DNA of 64,000 bases from Conchocele bisecta (taxonomy: Eukaryota > Mollusca > Bivalvia > Lucinida > Thyasiridae), in the NCBI GenBank assembly GCA_029237695.1, contig CM055272.1, positions 35,288,791-35,352,790 of the forward strand, in the 5' to 3' direction. Under the pieces are notes generated by a model. That model saw nothing but the letters and a program-made list of their open reading frames with translations, searched no databases and was not told the origin of the DNA. A program made the translations under genes and the position numbers. Shown piece after piece: positions 1 through 9,186 of the stretch. Numbering within the stretch: position 1 is the stretch's first letter; each line of letters begins with the position of its first letter.

Positions 1-90
1 CGCAATCCTCTTTGATGGGAATGACATCGTCGAAAATTTATCACTGTCAGTGATGGAAGTTCGCCGGTGCCATTACATAATGACAGACCA

Positions 91-320
91 GGGGTCTTTT
101 CACTAAACTTCGTACGACTAAAATGTTCGTAAGTGCAAATTTAGGATCGTCTGGAAATTTCTATTGATGGATTTTCATTTATGGAGCATAGGCTATGCTC
201 AATAACTGTATATCCAACAATTGCTTATAAGAAAACATTATTAATGTGCAATTTACAGACTATCATAATTGTGCACTTTACGAACATTTTAGTCGTACGA
301 AGTTTAGTGAAACGGCCCCC
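91..320. repeat. MITE family A, copy 1
   Basis: This is a palindromic element whose two ends read CACTAAACTTCGTACGACTA and its complement (TAGTCGTACGAAGTTTAGTG). The middle is AT-rich with a GAGCATAGGCTATGCTC palindrome. No coding capacity is seen. Related copies lie at 21287, 26378, 30143, 48164 and 55179, which defines the family inside this window. The ends are inferred from where copies stop matching. Confidence 0.8.
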
Positions 321-554
321 AGAATTGTGTTATTATTTCCACTTACATTGCTATAGTGTTGCCTCATACAATTACGCTATTTACATTCTCTTCATGCTAC
401 TGAGTAAAATAAATCATTTTGTATTCTAGTGTGTTATTGTATTGTACCGACTATCAAGCTTACAACGAATGCAGATCCTGATTAGCATACCCATTCACAC
501 AGTCGCATTAATTATAATTGCACCTACTTGCTAAAGGTATTCGGTATACTACGG
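321..554. other. AT-rich spacer, nothing recognised
   Basis: I see no gene or repeat structure between the MITE and the ACGATAGT array. Confidence 0.5.
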
Positions 555-1078
555 TGTTCCGTTAAGGCCATCGTAATATCGCTATCGGGTCGATACTACG
601 ATAGTACGATAGTACGATACTACGATGACGACAGTACGATACTACGATGACGATAGTATGATACTACGATGACGATAGTACGATATCACGTTGACGATAG
701 TACGATACCACGATGACGATAACGAGATACCACGACAGTACGATAGCACGTTGACGATAGTACGATACCACGATGACGATAACGAGATACCACGATAGTA
801 CGATGACGATACTATGATATTATATCGTACTATCGTCATCGTAGTATCGTACTATCGTCATTGTAGTATCGTACTATCGTACTGTCGTGATCTCGTAGTA
901 TCGTACTATCGTCATCGTGCTATCGTACTATCGTCATCGTAGTATCGTACTATCGTCATCGTGGTATCGTACTATCGTACTGTCGTGATCTCGTAGTATC
1001 GTACTATCGTCATCGTGCTATCGTACTATCGTCATCGTAGTATCGTACTATCGTCATCGTGGTATCGCCTTTCGGATG
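555..1078. repeat. ACGATAGT array, left arm of a foldback locus
   Basis: The block opens with GTGTTCCGTTAAGGCCATCG and continues as degenerate ACGATAGT/ACGATGAC units. At about 820 the units switch strand, so the block is itself a long hairpin. It ends TATCGCCTTTCGGATGG. The complement of that end, ATCCGGAAGGCGATA, opens the right-hand array at 19277, so the two arrays face each other across the Polinton. Any ORF inside is an artefact of the short repeat. Confidence 0.85.
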
Positions 1079-1564
1079 GACACACGCATGCGCATTTTTT
1101 GTCTGCGAAATTGGCAGTACGCCTTAATCAAGGTGGGGGATCACGTGGTTTCCGAATGGCATGACGTCATGTATTGTAGATGTGTTTACAGTATAATCTT
1201 TGTGAAGTTATTGTAAAGAACTTTCAGAGCACCCATAAAACACATATGCCATCGTATTTGGTGCGCTACATATCATCAAAATCTGTCCCTTTGTTAGGAA
1301 GATTTTAATGAAAATCGACTGTAAAAATGACGTCACAGATTACGTCACGTCGGAAAATCGGGTTCGGAATCCACGTAATCACACACCTTGTTAATAGCAC
1401 AAACAAGAATTTCGGCGCAAACGGCGCAAACAAGATCAATTTTTAAAATATCTATCTTAAATACCTGTTAAATGAAATTAAATCAATCTAATGATGATTA
1501 TATATAAAAATACCGCCGAATTACCTCGTCATCCATTGTTTTGATGCGAATGCGCATGTCCATC
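1079..1564. other. Loop region of the foldback locus
   Basis: AT-rich non-coding spacer between the left array and the Polinton. Its two ends carry related ATGCGCAT-containing stretches in opposite orientation (near 1085 and 1545). This fits the loop of an inverted-repeat locus that the Polinton later entered. No gene is seen. Confidence 0.5.
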
Positions 1565-1668
1565 AGTAGTATATGAGAGTCAAAATGATACAAGTTCCTA
1601 CGGACGGCCCCCCGCTACGCGCGGTGCCTTCCTACGGAACTTGTATCATTGTTGACTCATATACTACT
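1565..1668. other. Terminal hairpin inside the left TIR
   Basis: The first 104 bp fold on themselves. AGTAGTATATGAGAGTC pairs with GACTC-ATATACTACT, and GATACAAGTTCC pairs with GGAACTTGTATC. The apex is CCCCCCGCTACGCGCGG, which holds a CCGC/GCGG mini-stem. The same structure with partly different stem sequence occurs at the end of copy 2. Confidence 0.85.
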
Positions 1669-1813
1669 CGGATTTTCCCCCACTGTTCGGCGGGTATGTA
1701 TGAGAAGAATGGAAAAATATTTTTCAGCAACCACTAGAACATATATTTCCTAGAGCGGAAGGATAGGAACACCGTTGGCATGCAGTTGTAAGGATAACAA
1801 AAACAAACAGTTT

Positions 1814-1890
1814 TAGGTCAGGCCGAGATTCGAACCCACAAACCACGTCTTCATAGAGTGGCGCCTTAGCCCACACGACCACAAAGCGAA
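1814..1890 (-). ncRNA. tRNA-like sequence with Pol III A and B boxes
   Basis: On the minus strand the sequence contains an A-box-like TGGTCGTGTGGGCTAAGGCG and a B-box-like GGGTTCGAATCTC, spaced as in a tRNA with a larger middle. The acceptor strands do not pair well, so I call it tRNA-like rather than a tRNA gene; Leu/Ser-type ancestry is possible. Copy 2 of the Polinton has the same sequence at the same place with a shorter middle (57745-57807). That makes it a feature of the element family rather than a chance insertion. Confidence 0.55.
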
Positions 1891-1900
1891 GGTGAAATAC

Positions 1901-2169
1901 ACCCTATTAGAGATAAGAAATCCATTGGTTATACTCAGTATATATGACAATCTGGTATAAATATTGGCAACTTACACTCTATTAGAGACAAGAATTCCAT
2001 TGGTTATACTCAGTATATATATGACAATCTGTCATAAATATCGGCAACTTACACCCTATTAGAGACAAGAATTCCATTGGTTATACTCAGTATATATGAC
2101 AATCTGTCATAAATATTGGCAACTTACACCCTATTAGAGAAAAGAATTCCATTGGTTATACTCAGTATA
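1901..2169 (+). promoter_or_regulatory. Four 75 bp promoter-like repeats before polB
   Basis: Four tandem units start near 1902, 1977, 2054 and 2129 (spacing 75-77 bp). Each holds CCTATTAGAGA and a near-palindrome TATACTCAGTATA. In the last unit polB starts immediately after that palindrome, 41 bp from the unit start. Copy 2 has four units with the same spacing. TCAGT resembles an animal initiator element, so each unit may be a core promoter. Confidence 0.6.
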
Positions 2170-5100
2170 ATGTCTACCATAAAGCAATTGAGAGAGCAAG
2201 CTAAAAGTTGGGGAATTTCCCTAAGAGGTTTGAGAATCAAGAAAGATATAGCAGATAGGATAAGTGACGCGCGAGCCGTCGTCTACGAGGAGAGGCTACG
2301 GCGTGCGGTTTCGACCGGACAACTGCCTGCCGACCCCGAAAAACGCTCCGAGAAATTGGAGAACGAGACGACGGCCAGTCTGCGTGCCACCGCTTACGCG
2401 CAGCGTGTAAAAGAATATCCCAGCACGCGCAGAAAACCACAATACAAAGCGATAGGGGTAGGAGGTAAATAGTATGAACTTTTGAGAGGGGGGTTGACGG
2501 GGAGATCTGTAATCGGATAATTGAATACAATTCGCCCAGAGATGACCACGGTGTGTTTTCTGAGGTATTCGTGCTCGTATCGTATTAGGAACATCGAGAC
2601 CGACGAAACGATGATCTATCACAAACAATCAAAGGGTAGTCCGTGGATAAACGAGATCGCCAAAGCCGAGAGTTGGATATCCGATAGAGAGAGAGAGGTC
2701 GAATGGACATCGACAAAGTCGATAGACCAAACACAAAATGGACCTTCGTTCGTTGGATATCGGTCGAGGTGAAGATGATCATCGATGCGCAACAACTTCT
2801 CATGGGAGCGGGAAAACTCCCCGATTGGCTAAGACAGAAAAAGGGAATGTATTCCGTCGACACGTACGACGACTACTTGTGTCTGTTTAGGTACATAGCC
2901 ATCCATCGTGGAGGGAGACCCGACGGGTGCTGTAGGAAGGCACGAGCTCTGGCTCGCGAATACCTCGGTCACGATAACGGACCGGGTAGTAAGGGAATCC
3001 CCCTGGACGATATTAAGAAGGTAGAAGAGCGCTTCAAGCTGGGCATTCGCGTTTACGAGCCCACCGCCGACGGAGTGTGGTACCTAATGAAGTCTCCGGA
3101 AAACTACGACGCGGTTGGGGAGAAGATCATGACGATAGGAATGTTTGGAAGTCACTCGTTCCTCATAACGAACCTCCGCAAGATGACTAACGAGTACGGG
3201 TGCTCCGGATGCCAACAACGGTTCGCAAAGTCGTGTAACATGCACAGGCATGCGACCACCTGCATGGGTGGGAAGACCGTGGTGACATGTCCAGGTAAGA
3301 GGGTAGAGAGACCGCAGTCGGCATACGAGAAGGCGTTCTATCCCAATGGGTCAGCGAGTGCGGTGTCGATTCAATGGTTGAGCAGAGAAGAGGAGAGGGT
3401 GGGAAAGCACATACATCACGCGAGATGTGGTCACGGCGAGAGGTGAGTGGCCGGCGATCCGGTCGACGGCTACTGTCACGAAATCAAGACCGTGTTTCAG
3501 TTTCACGGATGTTACTGGCACGGGTGTCCGACGCATTGCATGAGAGGTAACGCGAGATCGCTGTACAAGAGGACGAAAATCCAAGACGCCAAGATAAGGA
3601 AGGCGGGTTACGAGCAGGTGGTGATGTGGGAGTGCGAGTGGTTGAATGAGGTGAATACCCACTATCCACAATCGCCGCGCGAGGAGGAGACGACTCTGTA
3701 TCCTCACCAGATAGTCTACGACTTCGAGGCGTATCTCGACAAGTCGAAAACCACGCGACCCACCAAAGACCTGACCTTCGAGGTCGAGCACGTCCCTATA
3801 TCGGTGTCGTTGGGGGATACAATGCATGAGGGGATCACCCACATCTGCGAACGAAACCCGACACTCTGGTCGAGAAGTTCGTGACCGAGCTGCAGAGGAG
3901 AGGTAAAGTCATTAGGGAGGGGGTCAGGAAGAAGTATCTGCCGACCGACATAGAGATGTTGTCGAAACCTCAGCGAGGGAAGATCGTCTCGTGGATCGAC
4001 CAAGTCCCGGTGGTGGGGTTCAACTGCAGCAGGTACAACCTGAATCTCATCAAGCGGTACCTTGTAGGGAAGTTGGCGGCCACCTTGAATAAGGTGATGG
4101 TCGGAAAGAGAGCCAGCACGACGATGTTTCTGTTTACCCCGGAGTTTAGATTTCTCGACATCATCCAGTATCTAGGACCCGGTACCACCGGTGGGTTAAG
4201 GCGTACGACTGTAAAACGGTAAAGTCTCACTTCCCGTACGAGTGATTCGATAGCGCGGACAAGCTCGACCATCCGGGGCTGCCAGACTATCCCGAGTGGT
4301 ACTCGAAGTTGAAGGGTGAGTTCCTACTGTCGTTGACAGAGTGGAAAGAGTGTAAGAAGGTATTCCGAGAAAAGGGGATGAAGACGTTCAAGGAATGGTT
4401 GCAACACTACAACGACTTGGATGTCGGACCGTTCCTGGAGGCTCTGACTAAAATGACGGAGTTCTACAGGGGAAGAGGTGTGGATATACTCAAGGATGCT
4501 GTGTCTCTGCCCGGTGTTTCCCTTCAGTACCTACTTCGTGGGACGATCGATGGGAAGGCGGACACGCCCGAGTTGTGGTCGCCGAAGTCTGAAACTTACG
4601 CGATGATGAAGGAGGTGTTGGTCGGTGGTCCGTCCATAGTGTTCTCCAGATACGCCGAGGCTGGCAGGTCAACGATCAGGGGTCAGGTGGGGAGTCGGGA
4701 GGAGAATATGTGCAAGGCGGTGCTGGGGTACGACGCCAATGCTCTGTACCTATCTACTCTGTCGAAGGACATTCCGTGCGGTGAGGAGCAGATATGGACG
4801 TGTGACGACCCGGAAAGAGAGGCATATATAGACCGTTTCGTGAGGAAGTTCAGGAGTGAAGAGTGGTTCGGATTTGCGGAGTTGGATATAGAGGTCCCGG
4901 AAACGTTGAGAGACAAGTTCTCTGAAATGTCGCCGCTGTTCGTTAATCGAGAAGTCGATGAGACCGAGGTTCCGCAGCACATGAAGGACTACCTGGTCAG
5001 GACCGGGAGGACTAGGGTCGAAGGGCAGAGAAAGCTCGTTGGGGCACTATCCGCCAAGAAGATGATCACCCCGCTGCTAAAGTGGTATCTGGAGCACGGT

Positions 5101-5484
5101 CTGGAAGTCAAGGCGGTGCATAGAGTGATAGACTACACGCCCGGCAAACCGTTCCAATGGTTCGTGGAAGAGGTCACTGCCGCCAGACGGACGGGGGACG
5201 TCGACAAGAGCAAGGCAGTGTTGGCGGAGATATTCAAACTGGTTGGCAACGCGTGTTGTGGCAACCTGATAGAGGCTCAAGAGAGACACATGAACACCAC
5301 ATATACGAAGGATGAGAAGACTGTCGACCGGGCATTGAGGTCAGCGTGGTTCGAAGACCTGGAGGAGATTGGGGAGGCTTACGAGATATCGAGCAGGAAG
5401 ACTCGAGTGGTGATCAACATACCGTTTCAGTGTGGCATAGCCGTCTACCAGTTGGCCAAGCTCCGGATGCTCGAGTTCTACTAG
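2170..5484 (+). pseudogene. polB: Protein-primed DNA polymerase B, N-terminal three quarters (broken)
   Basis: Replicative polymerase of the Polinton. The order seen is: a basic SAP-like helix-turn region at the start; a CLFR...AIHRG segment with a C2H2-type finger (CSGC...H...H) near 3200-3260; a PD-(D/E)XK/Vsr-like segment FQFHGCYWHGC near 3495; the 3'-5' exonuclease motifs DFEAYLD (about 3720), GFNCSRY (about 4020) and HYNDLD (about 4410); polymerase motif A YDANALYL (about 4730); and motif B KLVGNACCG (about 5230). The start ATG lies directly behind the promoter-like repeat. Breaks: about 126 bp missing near 2452 relative to copy 2, TGA at 3444 and 4243, frame changes near 3857 and 4190. 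The exonuclease II aspartate is Asn here, while copy 2 keeps Asp. The frame then runs into the nested element at 5484. Confidence 0.9.
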
Positions 5485-5955
5485 GTATGACTGTGCTAAA
5501 TATAGTACACATCGGCCAGGGGGTATGCTTTAGTAGTCCGGTATAAAAAAATAGTGCAGACGTTTTGAGGCCACAGACCCAGTTTGCTTGTAAATCCTGA
5601 TCCATTACAGCCCAATTTTACTTGAGAAACATGTTGGGGTGTTTTTAACACCAGTTTCCAGCACATTTCTAGCATTTAAAAGAAATTACTGAGCCTGCTT
5701 GTCACGTGATGTGAACACTACGTCACATGACATTGTGATGATAAACAATATGGCGGACTGGACAAGGTTGATTTTTTCTTTCTTAGGAGTAAGTGAACAT
5801 ATTGTTTAATTAGTGAAAATCCGGTGCAGACAGGTTGCAGGTTATGAAAAGGTAGGTTCCACAGCATCCATACGAATAGTGAAAGTGTGAGAGAATGGCC
5901 ATATTTGGAGGAATCGGTTAAGTTGTATAGTAAAACTAATTGGTGGTTGCTAGCC
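5484..5955 (+). repeat. Left 472 bp terminal repeat of the nested element
   Basis: Begins GGTATGACTG and ends GGTTGCTAGCC. It contains CACGTGATGTGAAC and an ATGGCGGACTGG stretch but no long frame. Diverged relatives lie at 31612-31990 (inverted) and 32875-33113 (direct). Confidence 0.85.
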
Positions 5956-6025
5956 TATAAGCATTTCCGGGTCATCAGTGGATGTTGTCTGCTTTCTTTG
6001 AAAACAACTCTAAACGGTTTTAATC

Positions 6026-6411
6026 ATGGCTACAGCAAGTTTTATTAAGAGAACAAAGGACAGAATTGCTGGAAAATCAGTTTTATTTAATGAAAATGGT
6101 TGCATCAAGTGGGTCGGGATAACCACAGGTGTACGAGTCAAATAGGAAAGATTAAAGTTAAATTTCCAAATGATGCAATAATAAAATACTATTATACACA
6201 TAGAGTAGCATTCATGTTACACCATAATGTGTTTGAAATACCCAGGCACCTTGAAATATCACATTTATGTGGTTGTTCCCTGTGTGTTAACCCGGCCCAC
6301 CTGAGTGCTGAGTCAACAATTATAAATAATTCTCGAAAGAATTGCCATAGCGAAAAGTGCTGTCTGAGCCATGCTAGCGACGGCGTCACATATCCACCCT
6401 GTATCTGCTAA
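6026..6411 (+). pseudogene. His-Me finger (I-PpoI-like HNH) homing-type endonuclease
   Basis: The second part (from 6100) has the zinc-binding loop pattern of His-Me finger nucleases (zf-His_Me_endon type): SHLC-x4-C-x4-H, then NNSRKNC, C-C, x2-H and a final PPC. By analogy to I-PpoI, the His of SHLC (codon at 6262) would be the general base. The Asn about 21 residues on would bind the metal, and two Cys/His sets would bind zinc. All are present. A short upstream frame from the ATG at 6026 (MATASFIKRTKD) meets TAG at 6143 and lies one base out of register with the nuclease frame. The gene therefore looks singly frameshifted, unless translation starts at 6100 or an intron is used. A complete protein would be about 128 residues. 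It is the only recognisable enzyme in the nested element. Confidence 0.75.
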
Positions 6412-7004
6412 TAGTTCCTGTTTTATTAATTACGGTAAATTAACTGTATACCTATCTACATTATGTACATGTCTACATACAATTACACAGATTTGAGATG
6501 CATCAGGGAGCCAGATGAGCCTGTTACTGACTAGTTCGGCCATATTAAAGTGGCGCGTCGCTTTAATTGGCACTGTGTATTTGATTACTAACCGGTATCA
6601 AGTGTATAGCTCCCCAACAGGTAGCAACGTTTTTCTAAACATTATTTATTGACTCGGTTGATACTTGCAAACATCATAGACCAAATTTGGCTGTACGATC
6701 AGCGTCTACGCCAGTACTTCTTGGCTACATTCTTCCAGAAAAATTTCAAAATTTTAAATTTAGAAGAAATTATATCATACCGCTGCAAGCTGTTTTCTGC
6801 TACTGTGTATTAATTGTAATAAGCACCCAGCTAAGGGAAGATGGAGTGAAAGTTACAATTTGGAAGGCCGAAGGTAAAAAACATTTGTTTACCCCACGAA
6901 ACATGTTCGAGCTAAATGGCGCCTTGTTTATTTCTCGTTTCAGGGAGTTACTCAGATGGCGGATATCTTTTAGATGCGTTACCGTTACCCTGGTTGAGCG
7001 GCAT

Positions 7005-7916
7005 CTACACCGTCCCCGTGTAATGACTAACATGTAAGTCACTATTTATCTGCTTCGTAACGATTTCATTCCATTTCGCTTCATTACCTATTGACTCATT
7101 TTCGAGGAGGTTGGCAGTGCAGTGACCATGATGGTTTGGGCAGCTGATATCTCCACCCTGATTTCTTAGCTTACTACCTCTTATGCACAGCTTACTGCCA
7201 ACAAATGCCCCAATGATTAATTTATCTTTGGTATCATTCTCGCACATAGTGGTTGTCACGATTGTACCCGCTTGAAATGGTGTACTGTCGCTATTGAATA
7301 TTGGGTTATTGTAGCAAGAGTCACCTTCAACTCGAACCGTCTTGCTATGCTTATTGGCCGGCATGTTTTCATTAGGTTAACCAAGTTCACTCTGAGCAGT
7401 GCATATCGGTAGAGAAATATATATGGGATAGCATTGCTCATTTAACAGACAGTGTCTATACCCTAAGGAAACAAGTGTCAACACGGGCACACTTGTTTCA
7501 ATTTCCTGTGACATTTTAACACTTCTATGTCTGAATTCAGTGGCAGCACTCGTAGACTGGGCTGGTTTCAATTTAATTTGACCCGTATCATTCTGGCATG
7601 TCACTAAGTTATGCGGACAAATGTTTCTATGCAAATTACAACATGTAGATTGACTAAATACTTCGAAAGTCACTTTTTCGCCTGTTTTTATGATAAAAAA
7701 ATGACAAAAATACTCCGAAATCACCCGATTTTTCGATAAATTTAATTGTTTTAACCCCATAATTGTGGAACAGCCATATTTTTGACAAGCACCATCTATT
7801 TTATGATAAATCTTTACAGGTGCATCAACAATATAGACTTTTCCTAAGAAATATATGAGAAAATAATACTCTGGAAAATTCTGGTGAAACTGAAGTTTCC
7901 GCAGCTGGACAGCCAT
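7005..7916 (-). pseudogene. Unrecognised Cys/His-rich frame of the nested element
   Basis: About 300 codons on the minus strand share one frame, interrupted only by a TAA at 7377-7379. That is far longer than expected by chance in DNA this AT-rich, so it is probably coding or recently so. The N-terminal half is hydrophobic and aromatic. The C-terminal half has several Cys and His pairs, for example CPNHHGHC, and a GAFVGSKLC stretch. I do not recognise the family. It faces the HNH gene and ends before the middle of the element. It could be a DNA-binding or mobilisation protein, but that is only a guess from its position. Confidence 0.45.
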
Positions 7917-8060
7917 AATTATATGACCATTCTTAAATTGCCACTGTTAAAAAGTTAGTCTTCTAAATAATGTAAAATTACATTTGCTGTCACGAAATAG
8001 GTCAGACAAGACACTGGTAGGCAGTTTATTGAGATATTATAGCCAAAAAAATGCCTTATA

Positions 8061-8532
8061 GGTATGACTGTGCTAAATATAGTACACATCGGCCAGGGGG
8101 TATGCTTTAGTAGTCCGGTATAAAAAAATAGTGCAGACGTTTTGAGGCCACAGACCCAGTTTGCTTGTAAATCCTGATCCATTACAGCCCAATTTTACTT
8201 GAGAAACATGTTGGGGTGTTTTTAACACCAGTTTCCAGCACATTTCTAGCATTTAAAAGAAATTACTGAGCCTGCTTGTCACGTGATGTGAACACTACGT
8301 CACATGACATTGTGATGATAAACAATATGGCGGACTGGACAAGGTTGATTTTTTCTTTCTTAGGAGTAAGTGAACATATTGTTTAATTAGTGAAAATCCG
8401 GTGCAGACAGGTTGCAGGTTATGAAAAGGTAGGTTCCACAGCATCCATACGAATAGTGAAAGTGTGAGAGAATGGCCATATTTGGAGGAATCGGTTAAGT
8501 TGTATAGTAAAACTAATTGGTGGTTGCTAGCC
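8061..8532 (+). repeat. Right 472 bp terminal repeat of the nested element
   Basis: Same length and, by eye, same sequence as the left repeat. It is followed by TACTACGAC, where polB resumes. Confidence 0.85.
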
Positions 8533-9186
8533 TACTACGACTTCTTGGACAAGTACGTGGATCGCGGCGATTTCGAACTTATACAGATGGACACTGACAG
8601 CATGTACTTCGCGCTGTCGGAGAAGACGCTGGCGAAGGTGGTGAGAAAGAAGATGAAGAGAAAGTTCAATAAGGAGAAGGCCGAGTGGTTGGCGTGGGAC
8701 GCGTGGAGCAACAGAACTCCGGGACTGTTCAAGGTGGAATTCGAAGTTGATAGAGCCATCGCTCTGTGCAGCAAGTGTTACTACGTGAGCGGTGACGAAC
8801 AAACTAAGCACTCGGCCAAGGGGATTTCAAAGAGATCTAACGATCTGACTTGGTGGAGGTACAAGAGTGCTCTCGAAGGAAGAAGGGATATGGCGGAGAA
8901 CAGGGGATTCCGAATGGTTAACGGTGTGATGAAGACGTACAATCAGGAGAAGTTGGGGTTGTCGGCGTACTACGACAAGAGGAGAGTGTTGGAAGACGGG
9001 GTACACACCGAGCCTATAGGACAGGTAAAACAAAAAAGGACTCTGAAAAAAAGGGAGAAAACTAAAGACTCTGACGATCCGGGGGTAGCTGGGTGTCAGA
9101 AGGTACCGCGAGAAGTTTTTCGCGAACAAACCCGCGAGATGGAACATCAGCCAAATAGTAGAGCACGGGCTCATCGGGTTTGGTAA
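8533..9186 (+). pseudogene. polB: DNA polymerase B, C-terminal part
   Basis: Continues the polymerase after the nested insertion. It carries catalytic motif C, MDTDSMYFAL (about 8588), and a KCYYVSG segment that matches the KxY motif of family B polymerases. A basic tail follows (KQKRTLKKREK). The frame is open to the TAA after 9183 and overlaps the 3' end of the oppositely oriented integrase by about 120 bp, so the two genes converge. With motif B on the other side of the insertion, no continuous polymerase can be made from this copy. Confidence 0.88.

Larger units (their letters stand above)
1565..1950. repeat. Left terminal inverted repeat of Polinton copy 1
   Basis: The outer part matches the right end at 19024-19274 in inverted orientation: a hairpin, then CGGATTTTCCCCCACTGTTC, then ATTTTTCAGCAACCA. 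About 150 bp containing a tRNA-like sequence (around 1740-1895) has no counterpart at the right end. The match then resumes with CCTATTAGAGATAAGAAATC and TATACTCAGTATATAT. Confidence 0.85.
5484..8532. mobile_element. Nested element with 472 bp terminal direct repeats and an HNH nuclease
   Basis: The repeats 5484-5955 and 8061-8532 read identically by eye. They bound about 2.1 kb of unique DNA. The uninterrupted site in Polinton copy 2 (GAGTTCTACTACGAC near 61016) shows that the insertion duplicated TACTA or CTACTA. Inside are a plus-strand His-Me finger endonuclease frame and a long minus-strand frame of unknown function. I find no reverse transcriptase, DDE transposase or tyrosine recombinase. 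The repeats do not have TG...CA ends. It may be a non-autonomous LTR-type element or something less ordinary. Identical repeats suggest a young insertion. Confidence 0.75.

Noticed and set aside
642..839. Minus-strand ORF rich in Ser and Tyr within the ACGATAGT array
   Set aside because: It is a translation of the short simple repeat, periodic with it, and switches with the repeat orientation.
1901..2169. Possible CRISPR-like array (regular 75 bp units)
   Set aside because: The units are similar along their whole length with no unique spacers, and the context is a eukaryotic transposon.
6687..7037. 116-codon plus-strand ORF in the HNH element
   Set aside because: It overlaps the longer minus-strand frame, has no recognisable motif and starts without context.
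5484..8532. Group I intron or intein-like homing into polB
   Set aside because: The insertion has 472 bp direct repeats and a target duplication, neither expected of introns or inteins, and polB is not open across it.
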